Shown piece after piece: positions 1 through 8,700 of a stretch of 35,136 nt of DNA. The stretch's first letter is position 1. Every line of letters begins with the position of its first letter. The stretch comes from Hyphomicrobiales bacterium (GTDB taxonomy: Bacteria > Pseudomonadota > Alphaproteobacteria > Rhizobiales > JAJFHB01): assembly GCA_021775615.1 (NCBI GenBank), contig JAJFHL010000095.1:1-35136 (forward strand). The letters are read 5' to 3'. The position numbers and the translations under genes are program-made. A model generated the notes under the pieces. It saw only the letters and a program-made list of their open reading frames with translations. It was not told the DNA's origin and ran no database searches.

Positions 1-52
1 GGCGGAGAACATCGAGCTCGATCTGCTGATCGAAGGAATCAAGACCAAGTAA
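1..52 (+). CDS. 3' end of an unidentified coding sequence
   Basis: An open frame enters from the left edge, starting at base 2, and ends at a TAA at 50-52, followed at once by an in-frame TGA. The visible C-terminal tail is AENIELDLLIEGIKTK. Sixteen residues are too few to assign a family. The tail is acidic-hydrophobic and then basic, as in many cytosolic proteins. It is called coding because it is open to the edge, closes with tandem stops and lies on the opposite strand to the next gene, with a strong hairpin between them. Confidence is limited by the length. Confidence 0.4.
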   Translation, partial: AENIELDLLIEGIKTK

Positions 53-235
53 TGAGGCGATGCCTGCAAATATGACGGTACGCTATGGGCTGATCAGCAG
101 GACGCTGCGTTGGCCCATACCTTCGGCATCATCGGTACGCGCTGACCGCCGTGATCGCGGCTCATCTTTGCCTGACGAGACATAAAAGCCATAAGACACG
201 CGGTTTGTCCTCACACGCATGGCAATTCCGGAGCA

Positions 236-265
236 GGCACCGGCGGGCCGAAGCCCGCCGGTGCC
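236..265. terminator. Strong hairpin between convergent gene ends
   Basis: A perfect 13-bp inverted repeat (236-248 and 253-265) with a CGAA tetraloop forms a very GC-rich stem 16 bp past the stop of the minus-strand gene ending at 282. It also lies downstream of the plus-strand gene ending at 52. There is no clear T-run on either side, so it may act as a Rho-independent-like bidirectional terminator or as an mRNA 3'-end stabiliser. In the rest of 53-281 I see no RNA gene or convincing small ORF. Confidence 0.6.
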
Positions 266-281
266 TTGAAGGCTGGTTCGT

Positions 282-890
282 TTAACGATCGAGATCGGAA
301 CGGTTGCGCAGGGATTGCGGCGAATCCAGCGGCTCGACGGTGAAGTTGGTGGTCGTGTTGGGTGCTGCCACAGGCCGGCTTTCGACCGGCTCAGGCGTGG
401 GAATGATCGCCACCGGGTCGCCCAGGGGCCTGGTGATCTTGACGGTGCGGGTGCGCGGCACCGCTGCCGGAACGGGCTGTTCGGCGACAAGTCCGCCGGC
501 TTCGTCAGTGTTGATTACGACCGGGTTATCCGCAGGCGCATCGGTTCGAGGTTCGTCGGTCCCAGGCGCCTCTACGGCGACCGTCTCCAGTTCACCGGGG
601 AACGGTGCGGGATTATCGGGAACGATGTCTTTGCCATTGAGAATCGCGATTGTGATATCGAGCGCATCGGTCTTCCCGCCGCGGGCGACTTCCTGCCTTT
701 CCGCCGGTGATGGCTGGCGGTCGGCTTTGGGATCGGCTGCACTTTGAATTTGCGGACTGGCGACGTCCGACCTGTCGGCCTTGGGAGTGGCAATCGTGGT
801 GACGGATGTCGCCAGAACAACCGCGCAGCTAAGAGCGATGCCCGACGCAATTCCGGTAAACATGAGCTTGGTGACGGTCCCTGTCTTCAT
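282..890 (-). CDS. Hypothetical secreted or membrane-anchored Pro/Asp-rich protein
   Basis: 202 residues, family not recognised. The N-terminus is a short basic stretch (MKTGTVTK) followed by a hydrophobic segment of about residues 9-32. This is either an uncleaved signal anchor or a Sec signal peptide; an A-x-A-like site is not obvious. The rest is low-complexity and rich in Ala, Pro, Asp, Val and Thr (residues 35-202), without predicted domains or cysteines beyond the one in the membrane segment. It is probably an extended periplasmic tail. It follows the larger membrane protein at 1047-2954 on the same strand after 156 bp, but has its own promoter-like element and palindrome upstream. A terminator-like hairpin follows the stop. 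The start at 890 places the hydrophobic segment correctly at the N-terminus, which supports this frame over the overlapping shadow frames. Confidence 0.7.
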   Translation of the reverse strand: MKTGTVTKLMFTGIASGIALSCAVVLATSVTTIATPKADRSDVASPQIQSAADPKADRQPSPAERQEVARGGKTDALDITIAILNGKDIVPDNPAPFPGELETVAVEAPGTDEPRTDAPADNPVVINTDEAGGLVAEQPVPAAVPRTRTVKITRPLGDPVAIIPTPEPVESRPVAAPNTTTNFTVEPLDSPQSLRNRSDLDR

Positions 891-961
891 GGTCTAGACC
901 CGTTTGTTTGGCCGCCGCTCACCGACCGATGTCATGCACGCGCAAACGTCTCCCCACGAGA

Positions 962-977
962 ATTACTGCCCAGTAAT
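962..977. promoter_or_regulatory. Palindromic operator candidate
   Basis: ATTACTG and CAGTAAT form a perfect 7-bp dyad around a central CC. It is AT-rich inside GC-rich DNA. It overlaps the expected transcription start of the minus-strand promoter candidate at 979-1006, which is where a dimeric helix-turn-helix repressor would sit. No regulator gene lies nearby, so the binding protein is unknown. Confidence 0.45.
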
Positions 978-978
978 G

Positions 979-1006
979 GATATAGGCCGAAATGTGGCAA
1001 CTTCAA
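979..1006 (-). promoter_or_regulatory. Promoter candidate for the gene at 282-890
   Basis: Read on the minus strand, TTGAAG (1006-1001) is followed after 16 bp by TATATC (984-979). This is a reasonable sigma-70-type pair. It would give a leader of about 80 nt before the ATG at 890. The palindrome at 962-977 lies at the predicted start site. Confidence 0.35.
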
Positions 1007-1046
1007 TGCTCGGCCGCGTTGGAATGCACAGAGCGCACGAGGCGTG

Positions 1047-2954
1047 TCAGTTGCCGCCCCACTTCAATTCATTGACCTCAAAGCCGACGCCGATGTGAAG
1101 CGCGGACACCTCTTCCCAGGCTTTCTTTGCCTCTTCCTCGGTTTCGAATGGCCTCGCCATACCGAGCCCGCCCGGCAGGTTGAACGGCAATGTGGCGCCG
1201 CTGGCGGCCTGTTCGACCGCCGGCGGTTTGCCGGGGGCGTTGACGCCCAGGAAGAAGTTCCTGACCTGGGTATAGGCCTGTCTGGCCTCGTCTTCTGTTT
1301 GAATCAATGCAGGCGGAGTGATGAAAAGCCGGGGTTTGACATTCGCTGTATCGCCGGCAATGAACTCGCCCTTCAGATTGCAGCGGCAGCGCCATGCGGC
1401 AAAGCGCCAGCCGGTGGTGCCCTGCGACTGGAAGCCGAAATAGGACGAGGCGTATTCCTTCACCGCTGCATTGCCCTGTGCCGCCCAGCGGTTACGGGTC
1501 TGGGTTATGTGCCGCCATGCGGCGGCGAGCTGAACCTGCATCGGACCTGGCGCCACCGCCCAGTTTCCCGACTCCGACCATTTGCCACCGGCCTGAGACA
1601 GCATGAAGCGGAATGTGCTCATCAACTCAACCCCCTGCGCCTTTGCACAGTCGGTAAAGGTGGATATCTCGCTCCAGTTGGATTTGGCGATATCGGGAGG
1701 GGGTATACAGGCGTCGGCTTTGGTTTCGACAATCGCGGTATAGAACCGGTCAAGTGCCGTGGAAGGAACCTCTTCCGCCGCAGGCTCGGCCTGCTCGGTT
1801 TGCGTGCTTGTTTCGGTCGTGGTGTCTTCCGCTGTGGTGTCTTCAGGCGTTCCGGTGGTGTCTTCGGTGCTTGCCGTCGGCGTCCAGTTTGAAGGATCAA
1901 ACCACTCGGGTTTCAAGACATAGGCGGCGCTTCCGGCTCCGGCCAGGCAGACAATCAGCAAAATTGCCACCAGCCAGCCGACGATCCCGCCACGCGAGCG
2001 GCTCTTCTCGGGATGCATGGAAATGGGTATCGGCCTGGCACCGCGCTGATCGACCGGCTGCAGGCTGCCGTGCGGCTGACGCTGCTGTTCCGGCTCATGC
2101 GGTGGCTGGCGCTGCTGTTCCCGCTCACGTGGTGGCTGGCGTTGCGGTTCCCGCTCACGCGGCGGCTGGCGGTGTCTCGGATCGTGAGATTCGCGGGGTC
2201 GGCGCTGTTTGGGATGCGGGGCGCCACGCGGCGGCGGTTGCCGATGCTCGCCACGCGGCGCTTCGCGCGGTGGGTGTTGCCTGGCTTCGGCGTGTGGTTC
2301 GGGTGCAGCCGACCTTTGGCGCATCTGCGGCTCGGGTTGCGGCCGAGGCGGCGGCCTGTGCTCGGGCGGCGGCTGGGGCACATGCTGTGCGGCTTGCATC
2401 TGAGGCGACGCGGGCGCCGCCGCATTTGCACTTGCACTTGCATTCGCGTTTGCCGCAGGCGCCGGCTGAACCACGCGCGGTTGGGGCCGTGGGGTCGCCG
2501 CGGTCCGGAACGCGCTGGCGGAGGCCGTGGCGAAGGCGGTCGCGTAGTCGAGAACCAGAACATAGGTCTCGTAGGCATCGGGTCCGTCGGCCCGCTGTGC
2601 ATGAGGATGGATTTCCGAGCGGATGCGGCGGCGCTCGGCCGCGATCGCGGCACGTTCGGTGGGACTACCCTCGGAATTGAAGAAGGGCTGCAACAGTTCC
2701 ATGACCGCGGCATCCGCCTCGCGGCGCAGCTGGTCGCGCTCGGCGCCGAGCATCCTGGCAACGGTTTGCCGTCCCTCGGCCGCCGCCAAATGGTCTTCCT
2801 GATCGATAATCAGCCGATTGAGATACTCAAGCGATTCGGGCGCGTATTCGAGCGCCTCCAAGACCATCGACCAATACCGCGCCCAGCGCAGCTCAAACGG
2901 CTGATTGCGCAAGGTTACGAGGGTGCCTTCAAAATTGCTGCGGAGATCCGCCAT
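1047..2954 (-). CDS. Large single-span membrane protein with Pro/Gln/Arg-rich linker, function unknown
   Basis: 635 residues, no family recognised. In order: a helical, charged N-terminal domain (about 1-150); an Ala/Asn-rich then Pro/His/Arg/Gln-rich linker (about 155-310) with three near-identical 10-residue units (RQPPRERE-type, 262-291); one transmembrane helix at about 323-346 preceded by basic residues; a Thr/Glu-rich spacer (361-394); and a C-terminal domain (about 398-635) rich in Trp and aromatics with scattered Cys. The basic side precedes the helix, so the N-domain and linker should be cytoplasmic and the C-domain periplasmic. A GGAAG sits just before the ATG at 2954. This architecture suggests a structural or sensing role linking cytoplasm to envelope, but I cannot assign one. 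It is followed by the smaller anchored protein at 282-890. Confidence 0.75.
   Translation of the reverse strand: MADLRSNFEGTLVTLRNQPFELRWARYWSMVLEALEYAPESLEYLNRLIIDQEDHLAAAEGRQTVARMLGAERDQLRREADAAVMELLQPFFNSEGSPTERAAIAAERRRIRSEIHPHAQRADGPDAYETYVLVLDYATAFATASASAFRTAATPRPQPRVVQPAPAANANASASANAAAPASPQMQAAQHVPQPPPEHRPPPRPQPEPQMRQRSAAPEPHAEARQHPPREAPRGEHRQPPPRGAPHPKQRRPRESHDPRHRQPPREREPQRQPPREREQQRQPPHEPEQQRQPHGSLQPVDQRGARPIPISMHPEKSRSRGGIVGWLVAILLIVCLAGAGSAAYVLKPEWFDPSNWTPTASTEDTTGTPEDTTAEDTTTETSTQTEQAEPAAEEVPSTALDRFYTAIVETKADACIPPPDIAKSNWSEISTFTDCAKAQGVELMSTFRFMLSQAGGKWSESGNWAVAPGPMQVQLAAAWRHITQTRNRWAAQGNAAVKEYASSYFGFQSQGTTGWRFAAWRCRCNLKGEFIAGDTANVKPRLFITPPALIQTEDEARQAYTQVRNFFLGVNAPGKPPAVEQAASGATLPFNLPGGLGMARPFETEEEAKKAWEEVSALHIGVGFEVNELKWGGN
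2073..2171 (-). repeat. In-frame 30-bp tandem repeat (3 units plus a partial)
   Basis: Three adjacent 30-bp units (2171-2142, 2141-2112, 2111-2082) and a 9-bp partial copy encode RQPPREREPQ, RQPPREREQQ, RQPPHEPEQQ and RQP in the linker of the membrane protein at 1047-2954. Nucleotide identity between units is high enough to allow slippage or recombination in multiples of ten residues. Confidence 0.8.
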
Positions 2955-3037
2955 ATGCTTCCAGCGGCTGATGAAACGAAAACCGACGAACCGATTATCA
3001 CAACATGATCAAAGGGTCGAGACTTGCAATCCGCGAG

Positions 3038-3062
3038 GCCACACATCAACCGACGGTGTGGC
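3038..3062. terminator. Weak terminator-like hairpin after the acyl-CoA dehydrogenase gene
   Basis: GCCACAC (3038-3044) and GTGTGGC (3056-3062) form a 7-bp stem with an 11-nt loop about 28 bp beyond the stop of the minus-strand gene ending at 3090. A T-run follows only on the plus strand, so its role as a minus-strand terminator is uncertain. The remainder of 2955-3089 should hold the promoter of the gene at 1047-2954, but no clear one is visible. Confidence 0.25.
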
Positions 3063-3089
3063 GAAATTTTGGTGTCAGGGGATCGAATG

Positions 3090-4256
3090 TCAATAAGACT
3101 TCGGAAGATTTAAGGCTCTTTCGGCAATGTAGCACAAAATCATCTGGGCGCTGACCGGCGCGAGCCGTGGAATCATGGCCTCTCGCATCAGGCGCTCGAC
3201 ATGAAATTCCTTGGCGTAGCCCATGCCGCCGAGTGTGAGCACCGCCTGTTCCGCGGCTTTGTAGCCGGCTTCCGCGGCCAGATATTTTGCGGCGTTGGCG
3301 TGCAATCCGGCCGGAGCGCCGGCGTCATAGGCCCAGGCGGCGCGCAGGAACATCATTTCGGCGGCTTCCAGTTCGGCCCAGCATTGGGCAAGAGGATGCT
3401 GCACCGCCTGGTTCTGTCCGATCGGCCGGCCGAAAACCACGCGCTCGCCGGCATAGCTGGCGGCCCGGTTGAGCGCACTGCGGCCGATGCCGACGGCTTC
3501 GGCCGCGACCAGGATCCGTTCCGGGTTGAGTCCGTGCAGGAGATATTCAAATCCCTTGCCTTCCTCGCCGATCAGATGGTTCGCCGGCACGTCGAGGCCG
3601 TCGATGAACAGCATGTTCGAATCAACCGCCTTGCGTCCCATTTTCGCGATCTCCCGGATCTCGACACGGGTTCGGTCGAGATCCGTGTAGAACAGCGACA
3701 GGCCATCCGTGGAGTGCTTGCACTGGCCCTTCGGCGTGGTGCGTACCAGGAGAAGGATCTTGTCGGCGCGCTGGGCGGTCGACGTCCAGATCTTGCGGCC
3801 GCTGATCTGATAGCCGTTACCCTGGCGCCGGGCGAAGGTCGCGATGTTGCCGGTATCGAGCCCGGCGTCGGGCTCGGTCACGCCGAAACAGCAGGTATTG
3901 CGTCCTTCGATGAGCGCCGGGAGCCATTCGGTTCTTTGCTCCTCGGTGCCATACACGACGATGGGATGGGGACCGAAAATATTCATGTGGATCGCGGAGG
4001 CCGCCGCCATCCCGCCGCCGGCGCCTGCAACCGTGCGCATCATCAAAGCGGCTTCGGTGACGCCCAGACCGGCGCCGCCGACTGATTCCGGCATGGCAAT
4101 GCCGAGCCACCGACCGTCGACCATCGCATCGTAGAAGGCTTCGGGAAACGCTCCGCTGGTGTCGAGCCCGAGCCAGTAGTCGTCGTCGAACCGGGCGACG
4201 ATCGCGCCAACGCCCTCGATGATCGATTTCTGGTCCTGTGTTAGCTCGAAATTCAT
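3090..4256 (-). CDS. Acyl-CoA dehydrogenase family flavoprotein
   Basis: 388 residues, the normal family length. It should be an FAD-dependent alpha,beta-dehydrogenase of an acyl-CoA thioester passing electrons to ETF. The N-terminal helical domain begins MNFELTQDQ; the middle beta-domain carries CFGVTEPDAGLD (about 123-134) and the KIWTST flavin-binding segment (155-160); the C-terminal domain has the FGRPIGQNQ signature (275-283) and LGGMGYAKE (342-350). The medium-chain-type catalytic Glu near the C-terminus is absent: the segment is PRLAPVSAQ (363-371). However, E246 lies directly before the conserved R247 (LNPER), the position used as catalytic base in isovaleryl- and long-chain-acyl-CoA dehydrogenases. 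The frame is open upstream to 4676, but the ATG at 4256 gives the family N-terminus and has GGGAAGGAA upstream. It is divergent from the FAD oxidoreductase at 4416. Substrate unknown. Confidence 0.9.
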   Translation of the reverse strand: MNFELTQDQKSIIEGVGAIVARFDDDYWLGLDTSGAFPEAFYDAMVDGRWLGIAMPESVGGAGLGVTEAALMMRTVAGAGGGMAAASAIHMNIFGPHPIVVYGTEEQRTEWLPALIEGRNTCCFGVTEPDAGLDTGNIATFARRQGNGYQISGRKIWTSTAQRADKILLLVRTTPKGQCKHSTDGLSLFYTDLDRTRVEIREIAKMGRKAVDSNMLFIDGLDVPANHLIGEEGKGFEYLLHGLNPERILVAAEAVGIGRSALNRAASYAGERVVFGRPIGQNQAVQHPLAQCWAELEAAEMMFLRAAWAYDAGAPAGLHANAAKYLAAEAGYKAAEQAVLTLGGMGYAKEFHVERLMREAMIPRLAPVSAQMILCYIAERALNLPKSY

Positions 4257-4403
4257 GATGCCGAACGTTCCTTCCCTTGCCCCGGCGCCTTCGAAGATCA
4301 GGCATTGAGACACGCCCGGGCGGTTCTCTGCAATAGGGATGGCGGAGTGCGCTGTTGCGGCGGATGGCTTCAATCCGGCTTTTTCTCGAAGGACGCTTGT
4401 GTC

Positions 4404-4416
4404 TATAGTTCGGCGA
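4404..4416 (+). promoter_or_regulatory. Possible -10 element and leaderless start for the FAD oxidoreductase
   Basis: TATAGT (4404-4409) lies only 6 bp before the ATG at 4416, and no Shine-Dalgarno sequence is visible. If the hexamer is used, the mRNA would be leaderless or nearly so, which is common in alphaproteobacteria. The -35 region (TTTTCT) is weak, so this is tentative. Confidence 0.22.
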
Positions 4417-5720
4417 TGGCCGGCCCTGGTGACATATTCGCTGATGATTTTGCGTTCGAACCCTATTGGTGGATGGCGGCGCCACGGCCCGACGATGCGC
4501 CCGGCAATGTTCCCGGCGCCGCCGATGTGGTGATTGTCGGGTCCGGGTATACCGGCCTGTCGGCGGCGCTCACGCTGGCCCGGGCAGGCCGCGATGTGGT
4601 GGTGCTGGAAGCGGGCGCCGCGGGCCATGGCGCCAGCACGCGCAACGCGGGATTCGTCGGCAAGACACTCAAGCACAGTTTTTCACACCTGCTTGAGACC
4701 AAGGGCGAAGCATACGCGGTCGGCGTCTATCGTGAGATGCAGGAGGCATTCGACTGCGTCACCGGGGTGATCGAGCGTGAGCAGATCACCTGTCACTATC
4801 GCCAATGCGGGCGTTACATGGCGGCCAACTCGCCGGCCCACTACGAGATCATGGCGCGCGAGTTGGAGCTGAAGACAAAATATCTCGGCGACGAGAGCGA
4901 GATGGTTTCGCGCGCCGACCAGCACCGCTCGCTCGGGTCCGATATCTACCATGGCGGCGCCATCGTGCCCGGTGTCGGCGGACTGCATCCGGGGCTCTAT
5001 CAATCGGGGCTTCTGGAGCGGGTGCGCAGGTCCGGTGCACAGGTTCTGGATCACACACCGCTCACGGCGTTTCGCCGGGATGGCGACAGCTTCGAGGCGG
5101 TGACCCCACGCGGCACCATCCGCACGCGTGACCTGATCATCGCCACCAACGGCTATACCCGCGGCGCGACGCCGTGGCTGCAGCGCCGGGTGGTGCCGTT
5201 TCGCGGCCTGATGATCGCGACCGAGGAACTGCCCGAGAAAAAGCTCAACCAGATCCTGCCCCAGGACCGCACCACGCATGACTTCAACAATAACCTGATC
5301 TACCTGCGCCGTGCGCCGGACAGCCCCCGGCTGCTGTTCGGCGGCCGCACCGGGTTCATGAGCGACGATGGACGCAAGATCGCACGGTTGCTGCACGAAC
5401 GGATGACCCGGGTTCTGCCGGACATGCAGCATGTCAGGATTTCGCGCGCCTGGAACGGTTTCGGGGCCGGCACATTCGATCTCTACCCGCATCTTGGAAA
5501 TCACGATGGCGTGCATTACGCCCTCGGCTACTGCTTTGCCGGCGTGCCGATGGGCACTTATCTCGGGCACAAGATGGCATTGCGGGTGCTGGAAAAGAAG
5601 GAAGCGAAGACGATATTCGCGGACCGGCCGTTTCCCGCCAAGTGGTGGTATCGGGGAACGCCCTGGTTCCTTCCCTTCGTCACCGCCAACTATGACCGGC
5701 TCGATGCCCGTGGCCGCTAG
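4416..5720 (+). CDS. FAD-dependent oxidoreductase, DadA/sarcosine-oxidase-like (DAO family)
   Basis: 434 residues. It belongs to the glycine/D-amino-acid oxidase superfamily, whose members oxidise C-N bonds of amino acids and secondary amines. The dinucleotide fold is VVIVGSGYTGLSAAL (about 38-52) ending at E65 (VVVLEAG), followed by the STRNAGF flavin-contact motif (74-80). The C-terminal half has the second FAD segment near GYCFAGVPMGTY. The N-terminal EPYWW extension is typical of the YurR/PuuB-like subgroup. No signal peptide, so cytosolic. The frame opens at 4305, but the ATG at 4416 puts the Rossmann fold at the usual distance from the N-terminus. It lies 15 bp upstream of the fused hydantoinase on the same strand, almost certainly co-transcribed. 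A likely job is oxidising an amine or amino acid released by ring opening; the exact substrate is not deducible. Confidence 0.88.
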   Translation: MAGPGDIFADDFAFEPYWWMAAPRPDDAPGNVPGAADVVIVGSGYTGLSAALTLARAGRDVVVLEAGAAGHGASTRNAGFVGKTLKHSFSHLLETKGEAYAVGVYREMQEAFDCVTGVIEREQITCHYRQCGRYMAANSPAHYEIMARELELKTKYLGDESEMVSRADQHRSLGSDIYHGGAIVPGVGGLHPGLYQSGLLERVRRSGAQVLDHTPLTAFRRDGDSFEAVTPRGTIRTRDLIIATNGYTRGATPWLQRRVVPFRGLMIATEELPEKKLNQILPQDRTTHDFNNNLIYLRRAPDSPRLLFGGRTGFMSDDGRKIARLLHERMTRVLPDMQHVRISRAWNGFGAGTFDLYPHLGNHDGVHYALGYCFAGVPMGTYLGHKMALRVLEKKEAKTIFADRPFPAKWWYRGTPWFLPFVTANYDRLDARGR

Positions 5721-5735
5721 CACCGAAAGGCGCCT

Positions 5736-8700
5736 ATGACATCCAAGATCACCCTGGGTGTCGACGTCGGCGGCACGTTCACGGACCTGTTGGCGCTTGA
5801 TCTCGAGACCGGCGCCTTCGAGGTCGCCAAGGTGCCGTCGACGCCGGACAATCAGGCGCGCGGATTCATGGCCGGTGTCGATGCCCTGGAGGCGCCGCTC
5901 GCCGACATCGAGACGATCGTTCACGGCACCACCATCGCCACCAATGCGATCCTCGAACGCAAGGGTGTCAAATGCGGGTTGATCACGACCCGGGGCTTTC
6001 GCGACACGCTGGAACTGGGACGGCGCACCCGGCCCAATGCCTGGGGCATGACCGGCCACTTCGAACCCCTGATCCCGCGTGATCTGCGGATCGAGGTGCC
6101 CGGTCGGATCGATGCATCGGGCGACATCCTGACGCCGCTTGACGAAGACGCCGTCGCCGCCGCGGCAACCGCCCTGAGGGACCAGGGCGTCGAGGCGCTG
6201 GTGATCCACTTCGTGCACGCCTATGTGAACGCCGCTCACGAGGTCCGGGCGCGGAAGATTGTGAATGCCTGCTGGCCGGAGGTGCCGGTGTCGATCGGTT
6301 CGGAGGTCCTGTGCGAGATTCGCGAGTTTGAGCGTGGCACGGCGGCGGCCCTGAATGCCCAGGTGCAACCGGTCATGCGGCGTTATCTCGACCGGCTCTC
6401 GAGCGATCTCGAGGCGGGTGGATTTGCCAGCGACCTCCTGGTGATGCAGGGAAATGGCGGCATGATGACCGCGGGCGTGGCGGGGGGCCATGCGGTGCAG
6501 ACGGTCATGTCGGGTCCGGCGGCGGGCGCCATCGCCGCCGCCCATATCGCGCTTGAGGCCGGGTTTCCGAATGTCATCGGCTGCGACATGGGGGGCACCA
6601 GTTTCGATCTCTCGGTGATCCGTTCCGGCACTCCTGCGGTGACGACGGAAAAGGAGATGGATTACGCGGTGCCGCTCGGGGTACCCATGGTGGACATCCA
6701 CACCATAGGGTCGGGCGGCGGCAGCATTGCCCGGGTCAATGCCGGCGGATTGCTGGAGGTGGGGCCGCAAAGCGCCGGCGCCATGCCGGGACCGATCTCC
6801 TATGGCCGCGGCGGCACCGAACCGACCGTGACCGATGCCAATGTGCTTCTCGGCCGGATCAATGCGAGCGAAATCACCGGGTCGGACAGCGCCGCCGATG
6901 TCGATCTGGTGCGCCGGCGCATGAAAGAGGTGATCGGGCAACCCCTTGGTCTCGACGCGACGGACGCGGCCGCCGCGGTGCTCGACGTGGCCAACAACCA
7001 GATGGCCCATGCTGCCCGCATGGTGTCGGTGGAAAAGGGCCACGATCCGCGCGACTTTGCGCTCTTTGCGTTCGGCGGTGCAGGGCCGCTTCACGCAGTC
7101 GAGATTGCCCGCGAGCTTGGCGTGCCGAAAGTCATCGTTCCGCGCCATCCGGGCATCACATCCGCAATGGGCTGCGTCCTGGCGGACGTGCGACACGACT
7201 TTACCCGTTCGCTGCACCAGCCGCTGATGGAGGCCGACGCCAATCAGGTGCGCGCCCTCTTCGCCTGCCAGCGCGAACAAGGCGAAGTGCTGATTGCGGA
7301 CGAGGGTGTGCGGGTCGAGGCCATCGACGTGGTGCACCAGGCCGACCTGCTCTATCGCGGCCAGAGCCATGTGTTTCGGGTGCGGGTCGATGGGGCGGCT
7401 TTCGATCCGGCGGACGTGGCGGAAAGCTTCGCCGCACTGTACCGCGAGCGCTTCGAGATCGCGCTGCCCGAGATGGTGCCGATGCTGATCAACCTGCGCA
7501 CCACCGTGACCGGCGTGCGGACCCGGCCGGCGATGCAGACGGAAACAACCAATGGACAGGAGACCGGCGCGCCGAAGGGCGTCCGCGATGTCTGGTTTGC
7601 CGGCCAATGGCACGAAACCGCGATCTATGAACGCGCGGCCATCGGACCGGGCGCGGTGATCCAGGGACCGGCTATCGTCGAGCAGGTCGACAGTACGATC
7701 CCGATCGATCCGGCCGCCCGTGCTGAGGCCGACACCTATGGCAACCTGATCATCGATGTGGGTGTGCAAGCGGAACGCGAGGCAGGTGCGGCTGTCGACG
7801 CAGTAACCATTGCGGTGATCCAGAACGGGCTCAACCAGATCGCCAGTGAGATGGATCTGGTGCACCAACTGACGTCGTTTTCACCGATCATTTCTGAATC
7901 CTATGACCGCTCCAACGGTATTTATGACCGGAACACCGGCCGCATTATCGCCCAGGGCGAACTCGGCCTGCCGATCTTTCTGGGGGTCATGCAGGAAACC
8001 ACCAAGGCGGTCATCGACCACATCTCGGCGCTCGATCCGGGTGATGTGGTGATCGTCAACGATCCCTATTTCGGCGGCACCCATCTGATGGATGTCAAGA
8101 TGATGCGGCCGTTCTTCTATCGCGGCAAGCTGTGGGCGTATCTGGCCAACACAGGCCACTGGTCCGACACCGGCGGCATGGTGCCGGGCGGTTTCTGCGC
8201 CACCGCGACCGAGATCCAGCAGGAGGGCCTGCGTCTGCCACCGGTCAAACTGGTGCGTAAGGGCGAGATCGTCCAGGACGTCGTTGACATCATTCTCGCC
8301 AATATCCGTGTTCCGGAAGAGCGGCTCGGCGACATGCGGGCGCAGCTTGGGGCCTTGAGTGTCGGCGAACAACGGCTGACGCAACTGCTCGACACCTATG
8401 GCGAGAAGACCGTCACTGCCTCGATCGGGGAAATGCGCCGCCGGTCAGCGCGTATGATGCGGGCCAATATCGAGGCGATCCCCGACGGTACCTACAGTTT
8501 TTCCAGCTACATGGACTCCGATGGTGTCAAGGAAGGCCTGCTCGAAGTCAATGTGAAGGCGAAGATCGAAGGCGGCGAGGTTTACATGGACCTGTCAGGC
8601 TCCTCACCGCCGTGCACCGGTCCGATGAACTCCGTGTGGGCGACGACCACGGGCGCCGTGTTCTGCGCCATGAAGCATCTGTTTCCCGAAGTGCCGATCA

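Noticed and set aside
2-52. Truncated tail as part of a CheR-type methyltransferase
   Set aside because: A faint resemblance of the ELDLLIEGI stretch to a CheR segment, but only 16 residues and at the wrong end of the protein.
53-235. Possible tRNA or small RNA in the gap before the first minus-strand gene
   Set aside because: No cloverleaf, T-loop or promoter/terminator combination could be found beyond the hairpin at 236-265.
2013-3008. Plus-strand frame opposite the large membrane protein
   Set aside because: Arg/Leu-rich complement of the Pro/Gln/Arg linker; the minus frame has a membrane helix with correct topology and a ribosome-binding site.
4683-7868. Minus-strand open frame of more than 1000 codons opposite the FAD oxidoreductase and HyuA half
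   Set aside because: Translation is His/Arg/Gly-rich with no recognisable family, exactly antisense to well-supported genes; typical of high-GC antisense frames.
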